A stretch of DNA of 8,996 bases. Source: DATCLS01 sp035296625 (GTDB taxonomy: Bacteria > Actinomycetota > Acidimicrobiia > Acidimicrobiales > VFJN01). Location of the stretch: assembly GCA_035296625.1 (NCBI GenBank), contig DATHAO010000063.1, positions 1 to 8,996 on the forward strand. Direction: 5' to 3'. Shown one piece after another: positions 1-4,884 of this stretch; position 1 is the stretch's first letter; the number at the start of each line of letters is the position of its first letter. The notes beneath the pieces are model-generated. The model made no database searches and was not told the DNA's origin. It saw only the letters and a list, made by a program, of their open reading frames with translations. A program made the translations under genes and the position numbers.

Positions 1-1501
1 TCTGGCCCGCCGCGCCGTGTCGGAGGGCGACAGCTTCAGGGCCGTCTTGGCGCTGGGCGAGGCGCTGAACCGCCAGGGCCGCTGTGTCGAAGGCCTGGCC
101 GTGCTGGAACCGCTGGCCGCTCGCGCCGAGTCGGATCGTGATCACGTCGCGGTGGCGGTGGCCCGCCACTTCGGGCTCACGACGGAGTACGGCTTCCGTG
201 CCGAGTTCGAGGACATCCTTCTGGCAGCGGAGGAGCAGGTGCGCGATCCGAAGCTGCGGGCCTTTCTCCGGGCTCAGCGAGCCTCGCTGTTGTGCTTCGC
301 CGGCCGGCTGGACGAGGGCGTGGCCTTGGCAACGCACACTCCGAGCGACGAGCTCGACGAAATCAGCCAGCTGCGCGCCGTGCCGGCACTCGGCGGTGCG
401 TGGCTCTGCGGGGGCCAGCCGGACTCGGCGTGCGCGCTCGCAGAGCGCATGTTCCCTGTCGCTCTCCGTCACCAAGAGGAGCTTCCCCAAGCCCCGGCGT
501 GGGTCCTGTCGACCCAGCTCCCATCGCTCGTGGCCGCCGGCCGTCTGGATGACGTCGATGCGGCGACCGCGTTCGTGGAGGCCGTCACCGAAGCCAGCGG
601 CGGGAGCGCCGAAGGTGCCAGCTTCATCGCGCTCGCACGAGGGATGTCGGCCCTGCATCGCGGGCTGGCCCGCACCGCCGAACGATGGCTTCGCGAGAGC
701 ACGGCCGGCATGCGCCCGATCGCTCGTTCCCGGCTGCCGTTCGCTCTGGCCCAGCTCACCGAAGCCTGTGCCCTCGTCGGCGACGCCGACGGCGCGGCGC
801 GCGCCAGCGCGGAGGCCGACGAGCTGGTCTCGCGCTCGACCATCTTCGAAGGGCTCGTCCGACGCGCTCGGGGTTGGGCCGCGCTCGCACAAGGTCAACG
901 GTCGGCCGCCATCGAAAGGCTCCTGGATGCCGCCGAGTGGTCGAGCGCCCATGGACAGCACACGGCGGAGCTCTTCGCGCTACACGACGCGCTGCGCCTC
1001 GGCGGGATGGATGCGGCGCCCAGGCTGGTCGAGCGTTCGCCTCGGGTCGAGGGGCACTGGGCCCCGTGCTTCGCGGCCCACGGTGCGGCGGTCTCCGACA
1101 GCGACGGAGCGAAGCTGGACGCAGTCGCGACGCGATTCGAGGAGCTGGGGGCCATCCTGCTGGCCGCCGAGGCCGCTGCCGAGGCGAGCGCGGCGTTCCG
1201 GCAGGCGGCGCTGGTGGGCCGCGCCGAGCGCTGTGCCGCCCGCGCCGGCGTGCTCGCCCAAGCCTGCGAGAACGCTCGCACCCCGGTTCTCGATCAGCTT
1301 GCACGACCGCTGCCGCTCACCCGCCGCGAGCGAGAGGTGGCCAGCCTCGCTGCCCAGGGGCTGTCCTCGCCGGCCATCGCCGAGCGGCTCTACCTGTCCG
1401 TTCGCACCGTCGAGGGGCACCTACAGCGGGCGTACACCAAGCTGGGCGTCAGCGACCGCCGCACCCTGCCGCGCCTACTGGAGCCGGGCCGGGGCCGCTG
1501 A
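1..1501 (+). CDS. LuxR-family transcriptional regulator, C-terminal part (5' end outside window)
   Basis: Probable DNA-binding transcription regulator of the large LuxR/LAL type. The reading frame is open to the left edge (codons for L-A-R-R-A precede the first GTG at 17), so the gene almost surely starts upstream and that GTG is not the true start. About 430 residues of Ala/Leu/Arg-rich helical sequence look like degenerate TPR-type repeats, as in the sensor arm of MalT-like regulators. The last ~60 residues (nt ~1313-1490) are a GerE/LuxR HTH: PLTRREREV, then GLSSPAIAERL, then the recognition stretch SVRTVEGHL and KLGVSDR, ending 9 residues before the stop. A P-loop ATPase domain is expected in the missing N-terminus, but none is visible here. 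The target genes are unknown; the divergence of style from neighbours is nil. The HTH call is very secure, the LAL subclass less so. Confidence 0.93.
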   Translation, partial: LARRAVSEGDSFRAVLALGEALNRQGRCVEGLAVLEPLAARAESDRDHVAVAVARHFGLTTEYGFRAEFEDILLAAEEQVRDPKLRAFLRAQRASLLCFAGRLDEGVALATHTPSDELDEISQLRAVPALGGAWLCGGQPDSACALAERMFPVALRHQEELPQAPAWVLSTQLPSLVAAGRLDDVDAATAFVEAVTEASGGSAEGASFIALARGMSALHRGLARTAERWLRESTAGMRPIARSRLPFALAQLTEACALVGDADGAARASAEADELVSRSTIFEGLVRRARGWAALAQGQRSAAIERLLDAAEWSSAHGQHTAELFALHDALRLGGMDAAPRLVERSPRVEGHWAPCFAAHGAAVSDSDGAKLDAVATRFEELGAILLAAEAAAEASAAFRQAALVGRAERCAARAGVLAQACENARTPVLDQLARPLPLTRREREVASLAAQGLSSPAIAERLYLSVRTVEGHLQRAYTKLGVSDRRTLPRLLEPGRGR

Positions 1502-1508
1502 CTCACGG

Positions 1509-1522
1509 AGCCGCCGGCGGCT
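1509..1522. terminator. GC palindrome just after the LuxR-type gene, possible terminator
   Basis: A perfect 14-bp palindrome, AGCCGCCGGCGGCT, begins 8 nt after the stop codon. As RNA it can fold into a 5-bp stem with a CCGG loop. There is no T-tract after it, so it is at best a weak or Rho-assisted stop site; GC-rich palindromes of this size also arise by chance in such DNA. Confidence 0.25.
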
Positions 1523-1578
1523 TCCCCCGACGATCGGCCGAGTCCTGTGGTGGCAAGGTCGCCGTCGGAAAACAGGTA

Positions 1579-1596
1579 CCGACCTACGTAAGTCGG
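1579..1596. promoter_or_regulatory. Operator-like 18-bp imperfect palindrome
   Basis: CCGACCTACGTAAGTCGG matches its own reverse complement at 16 of 18 positions, with the only mismatched pair at C1584/A1591. It is centred on TACGTA in the gap before the secreted-protein gene, 85 nt from its start codon. The size and symmetry fit a dimeric repressor or activator site, for example of a TetR-like protein or the adjacent LuxR-type protein, but no regulator can be assigned. No convincing -10/-35 pair was found beside it. Confidence 0.4.
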
Positions 1597-1617
1597 GCCC
1601 GCCGGAGTCCCGCACTG

Positions 1618-1663
1618 TTGGTCGCAAGCAGCGAGCCACTTGGCCCGTTGCTGGCGTGACCAA
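1618..1663 (+). promoter_or_regulatory. Long stem-loop in the 5' leader of the secreted-protein gene
   Basis: Three nested pairings form one extended hairpin: 1618-1625 (TTGGTCGC) with 1656-1663 (GTGACCAA, one G-U), 1627-1632 (AGCAGC) with 1647-1652 (GTTGCT, one G-U), and 1635-1637 (GCC) with 1642-1644 (GGC), capped by ACTT. That is 17 base pairs in 46 nt. The base of the stem lies 6 nt before the Shine-Dalgarno AGGAGG at 1670-1675, so it could control translation or mRNA stability. It matches no riboswitch class I recognise. Confidence 0.4.
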
Positions 1664-1680
1664 TCCAGCAGGAGGGAACG

Positions 1681-2229
1681 ATGAGAGTGACACGAGCATG
1701 GCTGCACCTGGGTCGAGGCCGGTCCAAGCCCATCGCCGTCTCGGTTGTCGTCGCGACCGTCGTGGTGATGGCGGGCCTGGCGGCACCGGCGACGGCGGAC
1801 GAGAGCAGCGCCGGTGACGCCGGCCTGCGCGCCGTGCAAGCCTTCACAGCGCGGTACCAGTCGGAAACCGCGGCGATCGCCGACGGGTTCACCCCCACCG
1901 ACGAGTGCGTACCGGCCATGGGATACCACTACGTGGACTTCTCCCGGGTCGACACGAACCTCGAGCCGAGCCGTCCCGAGGCGGTGCTGTATGTGAGCGC
2001 TCCCGGCGGCGGTCGCCAGCTCGCGGCAGCCGAGTGGTTGGTGGTGGATGCTGATCAGGACCTCGCCACCGACGACGACCGTCCGACCCTCTTCGGTCAT
2101 CCCTTCGACGGACCCATGCCCGGCCACGCTCCCGGCATGCCGATCCACTACGACCTGCACGCCTATGCGTGGGTCGAGAACCCGGACGGTGGATTCGCCA
2201 CCTGGAACCCGGCGATCAGCTGTCCGTAG
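1681..2229 (+). CDS. Secreted protein of unknown function with signal peptide
   Basis: 182-residue exported protein; function unknown. The start ATG follows a strong Shine-Dalgarno (AGGAGG, 1670-1675) at 5 nt. Residues 1-39 form a signal peptide: basic N-region with several Arg/Lys, a hydrophobic core around 18-35, and a predicted signal peptidase I cut after ATA39. The mature part (~143 residues) has a helical start, then the stretch AMGYHYVDF, a beta-rich middle (AVLYVSAP, AEWLVVDAD) and a C-terminal block FGHPFDGPMPGHAPGMPIHY followed by DLHAYAWVENP. This GMGYHY / FDGPMPGH / HYDLH pattern occurs, from memory, in a family of hypothetical bacterial secreted proteins. C76 and C181 are the only cysteines in the mature part and could form a disulfide. 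Clustered H140, H149, H156 and H160 suggest, without proof, metal binding. It stands alone between a regulator and an aldolase. Confidence 0.85.
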   Translation: MRVTRAWLHLGRGRSKPIAVSVVVATVVVMAGLAAPATADESSAGDAGLRAVQAFTARYQSETAAIADGFTPTDECVPAMGYHYVDFSRVDTNLEPSRPEAVLYVSAPGGGRQLAAAEWLVVDADQDLATDDDRPTLFGHPFDGPMPGHAPGMPIHYDLHAYAWVENPDGGFATWNPAISCP

Positions 2230-2264
2230 GTGCACGGACGGGGGCAGCTCGACGTCTCGTCCGT
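2222..2264 (+). terminator. Hairpins at the end of the secreted-protein gene, possible terminator
   Basis: ACGGACG (2234-2240) pairs perfectly with CGTCCGT (2258-2264), a 7-bp stem just past the stop codon. The same ACGGAC can instead pair with GTCCGT (2222-2227), which overlaps the end of the coding sequence, with a 6-nt loop. The two folds exclude each other. No T-tract follows, so an intrinsic terminator is only a possibility. Confidence 0.35.
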
Positions 2265-2503
2265 CATGCCGCCGAGCCCGGCGAGGGGCGGGAGCCCGGC
2301 GTTGCCTGCAGACCGCTTTCGCCACCCGTGCGGAGGCAGCCTCGAAGGCGGCGCCGGCTCCGGCCGGCCCACACAACGGACAATCCGACGCGGTGGTTCC
2401 GGTGCATCGCCTACCTTCGGCTTGGGGTCACTAGCCACGGCGACCTCGTGTTCGCCAAGATGGGCGCCTCAAGGCGCACTGATGAACTCGAGGGAGCGCG
2501 GCA
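2265..2503. other. Gap before the aldolase gene; no gene seen
   Basis: The 274-bp gap between 2229 and 2504 has no credible gene. It holds a 10-bp direct repeat GAGCCCGGCG (2274-2283 and 2292-2301), a GC hairpin GCCGG/CCGGC (2353-2357 and 2364-2368), and a small GCGCCT/AGGCGC inverted repeat (2464-2469 and 2472-2477) close to the ribosome binding site. TACCTT at 2412-2417 fits a TANNNT -10 box and would give a leader of roughly 80 nt, but no good -35 hexamer is present, so the promoter is unproven. The Shine-Dalgarno AGGGAG (2491-2496) stands 7 nt before the ATG at 2504. Confidence 0.35.
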
Positions 2504-3391
2504 ATGGATCAGCAGCAGCTCGAGAAGGTCCGCGACGGGAAGGGCTTCATCGCCGCTCTCGACCAGAGCGGGGGCAGCACGCCGAAGGCCCTCCGGCTCT
2601 ACGGGGTGGGCGAGGACCAGTACGCCGACGAGGCCGAGATGTTCGACCGCATCCACGAGATGCGGGCCCGCATCATCACGAGCCCGAGTTTCGGCGGCGA
2701 CCGGATCGTGGGAGCGATCCTGTTCGAGATGACGATGGACCGCCAGATCGACGGGCGGGACAGCGGGGACTACCTCTGGTCGGTGACGCAGGTCGTCCCG
2801 TTCCTGAAGGTCGACAAGGGGCTCGCCGAGGAAGTGGACGGTGTCCAGCTCATGAAGCCGATCGATGGCCTCGACGGCTTGCTCGAGCGGGGCGTCGCCA
2901 AGGGCATGTTCGGCACGAAGATGCGCTCGGTCGTGAAGCTGGCCGATCCCAAGGGGATCGAGGCCATCGTCGACCAGCAGTTCGCGGTGGGCCGGACGAT
3001 CCTGGCGGCTGGCCTGGTCCCCATCCTCGAGCCCGAGGTCGACATCAAGAGCCCGCAGAAGGGTGCGGCCGAGGAGCTCCTCAAGGCGGCGATCCTCGCC
3101 CGCATCGATGAGCTGCCCGCCGGCCAGCAGGTCATGTTCAAGCTCACCCTTCCCGACGAGGACGGCTTCTACGGCGAACTCGTCGCCCACCCGCGGATCC
3201 TGCGCGTCGTCGCCTTGTCCGGCGGCTACTCGCGCGACGAGGCCAACGACCGCCTCGCCCACAACCCGGGCGTCATCGCCAGCTTCTCGAGGGCCCTGAC
3301 CGAGGGCCTCACGGCCCAGCAGAGCGACGAGGAGTTCGACAAGGTGCTCGACGCCTCGATCAAGAGCATCTACGAGGCGTCCATCACATAG
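2504..3391 (+). CDS. fda: Class I fructose-bisphosphate aldolase
   Basis: Cytosolic enzyme that reversibly splits fructose 1,6-bisphosphate into dihydroxyacetone phosphate and glyceraldehyde 3-phosphate (EC 4.1.2.13), in glycolysis and gluconeogenesis. The 295-residue length and the sequence closely follow the staphylococcal Fda type of class I aldolase: GKGFIAALDQSGGSTPKAL near the N-terminus, VVPFLKVDKGLAEE, GVQLMKPID, FGTKMRS (K139), VPILEPEV, and VALSGGYSR with ASFSRAL near the end. MFKLTLP contains K213, which aligns with the Schiff-base lysine (Lys212 in staphylococcal numbering). All expected catalytic features appear intact. The start is supported by AGGGAG 7 nt upstream and by alignment of MDQQQLEKV with the family N-terminus. 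It needs no metal, unlike class II enzymes. Followed on the same strand by an SRPBCC gene after a hairpin. Confidence 0.97.
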   Translation: MDQQQLEKVRDGKGFIAALDQSGGSTPKALRLYGVGEDQYADEAEMFDRIHEMRARIITSPSFGGDRIVGAILFEMTMDRQIDGRDSGDYLWSVTQVVPFLKVDKGLAEEVDGVQLMKPIDGLDGLLERGVAKGMFGTKMRSVVKLADPKGIEAIVDQQFAVGRTILAAGLVPILEPEVDIKSPQKGAAEELLKAAILARIDELPAGQQVMFKLTLPDEDGFYGELVAHPRILRVVALSGGYSRDEANDRLAHNPGVIASFSRALTEGLTAQQSDEEFDKVLDASIKSIYEASIT

Positions 3392-3416
3392 TGGTCCGTC
3401 GCCGGCGTCCTGAGAC

Positions 3417-3432
3417 CCGGCGGCCGCGCCGG
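3417..3432 (+). terminator. Hairpin after the aldolase gene
   Basis: CCGGCG (3417-3422), loop GCCG, CGCCGG (3427-3432): a perfect 6-bp, all-GC stem starting 26 nt after the aldolase stop. A perfect 10-bp palindrome, CCGCCGGCGG, follows at 3434-3443. No T-tract. It could attenuate read-through into the next gene, and it argues that 3392-3462 is not coding. Confidence 0.35.
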
Positions 3433-3462
3433 ACCGCCGGCGGCACGCGGCATCCTGACCGC

Positions 3463-3915
3463 GTGCCGCGCGTCCGTGTCTCCCGCGTCCTCGACGCCTC
3501 GCCCACGGCCGTCTGGGCCCGGCTCGCCGACCTGGGCGACCACGTGCACTGGATGGCCGACGCCGCCGAGATCCGCTTCACCGGGCCCTCCCGCGCCGGC
3601 GTCGGCACCACCTTCGACTGCCGCACGGTGATCGGGCCCCTGCGCACGCTCGACCGCCTGGAGGTCACCGAGTGGGACGAGGGGCGGGCCATGGGCGTCC
3701 GCCACGCCGGCATCGTGACCGGCACGGGGCGCTTCTCCCTCGAGGGCCTGTCCGGCGACCGCACCCGCCTGACGTGGGAGGAGGACCTGTCCTTCCCCTG
3801 GTACCTCGGCGGTCCCGTCACGGCGGCGATCGCGCATCCGATCTTCCGCCGGCTCTGGTCGGGCAACCTCGCCCGCTTCGCCGCCCGGCTGACGTCGCCC
3901 ACCGGAACGTCGTAG
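3463..3915 (+). CDS. SRPBCC-fold (START/Bet v1-like, polyketide cyclase-type) protein
   Basis: 150-residue protein of the SRPBCC superfamily, whose members bind hydrophobic ligands in a deep cavity or catalyse cyclase-type reactions; the ligand here is unknown. The opening VSRVLDASPTAVWARLADL is the typical first strand and helix, followed by a GVGTTFDCRTVIGPL strand region, EVTEWDEGRAMGVRH, GTGRFSLEGL, RTRLTWEEDL, and a long C-terminal helix ending RRLWSGNLARFAARL, as in the family. I chose GTG 3463 because it gives the usual length and fold start. The frame is open back to GTG 3391, which overlaps the aldolase stop (TAGTG), but the extra 24 residues are Arg/Pro-rich and run through a hairpin. 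Neither start has a good Shine-Dalgarno. No signal peptide. Possibly co-transcribed with the aldolase. Confidence 0.82.
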   Translation: MPRVRVSRVLDASPTAVWARLADLGDHVHWMADAAEIRFTGPSRAGVGTTFDCRTVIGPLRTLDRLEVTEWDEGRAMGVRHAGIVTGTGRFSLEGLSGDRTRLTWEEDLSFPWYLGGPVTAAIAHPIFRRLWSGNLARFAARLTSPTGTS

Positions 3916-3918
3916 GCC

Positions 3919-3937
3919 CGCGCCCGTTCGGAGCGCG
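3919..3937. terminator. Hairpin between convergent genes, possible two-way terminator
   Basis: The 31-bp gap between the stop codons of the SRPBCC gene and the rhomboid gene contains CGCGCCC (3919-3925), loop GTTC, and GG-A-GCGCG (3930-3937): a 7-bp stem with one bulged A. Its position between two converging genes suits a shared terminator. There is no T-tract on either side, so confidence is limited. Confidence 0.4.
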
Positions 3938-3946
3938 TTGATCGCG

Positions 3947-4768
3947 TCAGGCGATGGCCAGGCAGGCGCCGAAGAGGACGCCGGAGGCCGCCAGGCACAT
4001 GCCGATGGGGACGAACCTCGCCTGGGGCCCGAGCCGGGGCGCCCACACCCACAGCAGGTAGCCGCCGATGCCACCGGCCACGAGCCCGCCGAGGTGGCCG
4101 CCGATGGAGATGCCCGGCACGGCGAACGTGAGGATCAGGTTCATCACCAGCAGCGGCCCGATGCCCGTGGCGAACGGGTCGATGCCGCGCGAACGCATGG
4201 CCACGAACGTGGCGGCCATGAGGCCGAACACCGCCCCCGACGCCCCCACCGTGAACCGGTTCGGGTCGATGACGAGGACGAGGAACGAGCCGCCCAGCAG
4301 GGACAGCACGTAGAGGGCCACGAAGCCGTACCAGCGGATCGCCGGCTCGAGGATGCGCCCGAGCTGGTACAGCAGGAACATGTTGAAGCCCACGTGGATG
4401 AGGCCCGCGTGGACGAAGCCGACCGTGAGCGGCCGCCACCAGTCGCCCCGGTCGATCAGCGGCCCGGCCAGGCCCCAGTCCGCGCCGATGTTCCCGACAC
4501 CGTCGAGGGCGCCGTTGGACGACGGCAGGTCGGCGAGGAAGATCGCCAGGTTGACGGCGATGATCGCCAGGGTCGCCACCGGCTTGGCGGCGGTGAGGCT
4601 GCGCGCCGAGACGACCCGCTGAGGTGCCGCCTTGGTGCACTCCGGGCAATGGAAGCCGACCGAGGCCTGGCGCATGCAGTCGGGGCAGATGGGCCGGTCG
4701 CATCGCTGGCACCGCACGCCGGCCCGCCGGTCGCCGTGTCGATAGCACGTCTGGATGTCGGTGGCCAC
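3947..4768 (-). CDS. Rhomboid-family intramembrane serine protease with N-terminal zinc-binding module
   Basis: 273-residue membrane protease that would cut transmembrane substrates within the bilayer. Residues 8-44 form a Cys/His cluster (C8, H11, C20, C23, C28, C31, H40, C41, C44) like a B-box-type zinc finger, placed on the cytosolic side before the first membrane segment (~63-79). The rhomboid core is intact: WWR (110-112) in the first loop, H120, H125 and N129 in HAGLIHVGFN with the same spacing as H145/H150/N154 of E. coli GlpG, catalytic S177 in GASGAVFG, and catalytic H225 in GGHLGGLVAGG. About six to seven membrane segments can be read, the last near 253-272. Start GTG 4766-4768 has no Shine-Dalgarno but has TAGCCT exactly 7 nt upstream, suggesting a leaderless message. 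Substrate unknown. Lies downstream of the GH57 gene on the same strand. Confidence 0.93.
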   Translation of the reverse strand: MATDIQTCYRHGDRRAGVRCQRCDRPICPDCMRQASVGFHCPECTKAAPQRVVSARSLTAAKPVATLAIIAVNLAIFLADLPSSNGALDGVGNIGADWGLAGPLIDRGDWWRPLTVGFVHAGLIHVGFNMFLLYQLGRILEPAIRWYGFVALYVLSLLGGSFLVLVIDPNRFTVGASGAVFGLMAATFVAMRSRGIDPFATGIGPLLVMNLILTFAVPGISIGGHLGGLVAGGIGGYLLWVWAPRLGPQARFVPIGMCLAASGVLFGACLAIA

Positions 4769-4775
4769 GGTGCGG

Positions 4776-4781
4776 AGGCTA
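4776..4781 (-). promoter_or_regulatory. -10 box of a probable leaderless promoter (rhomboid gene)
   Basis: On the minus strand TAGCCT (TANNNT) is followed by the 7-nt CCGCACC and then the GTG start of the rhomboid gene, so transcription would begin at or beside the first base of the start codon. No purine-rich ribosome binding site lies in the interval. The only -35-like hexamer, CTGACG, is at a short 15-nt spacing, so the -35 element is unclear. Confidence 0.45.
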
Positions 4782-4850
4782 CCGACGCCTGCTGGACGTC
4801 AGCTGGACGCGGCCTGCACGGCCACCCCGGGGCCGACGGCGTCCCGTCCC

Positions 4851-4883
4851 GCCCGGGCCGCCCCCGGCCGGCCCGCCCCGGGC
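4851..4883 (-). terminator. GC-rich hairpin after the GH57 gene
   Basis: GCCCGGG (4851-4857) and CCCGGGC (4877-4883) form a perfect 7-bp stem beginning 1 nt beyond the GH57 stop codon; an alternative inner fold GGCCG/CGGCC (4856-4860 and 4865-4869, loop CCCC) lies within it. The run is C-rich and lacks a T-tract. It could end the GH57 transcript before the rhomboid promoter, or be a by-product of very high GC. Confidence 0.35.
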
Positions 4884-4884
4884 G

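Noticed and set aside
17..19. GTG 17 as true start of the LuxR-type gene
   Set aside because: The frame is open and coding-like to the window edge, no ribosome binding site precedes it, and the TPR-like region begins in mid-repeat.
84..1817. 577-codon plus-strand frame overlapping the LuxR-type gene
   Set aside because: Arg/Pro/Ser-rich frame shift shadow; crosses the stop of the real gene and its downstream gap.
1390..2376. 328-codon minus-strand open frame
   Set aside because: Spans the end of the LuxR-type gene, the gap and the secreted-protein gene with no recognisable domain; the plus-strand genes have an HTH, a signal peptide and a ribosome binding site.
2230..3111. Plus-strand frame beginning after the secreted-protein gene
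   Set aside because: Arg/Gly/Pro-rich and overlaps the aldolase in another frame; no domain.
2411..3262. 283-codon minus-strand open frame
   Set aside because: Antisense to the unmistakable aldolase; Leu/Asp/His-rich shadow sequence.
3384..4748. 454-codon minus-strand frame
   Set aside because: Out-of-frame shadow of the rhomboid gene extended antisense across the SRPBCC gene.
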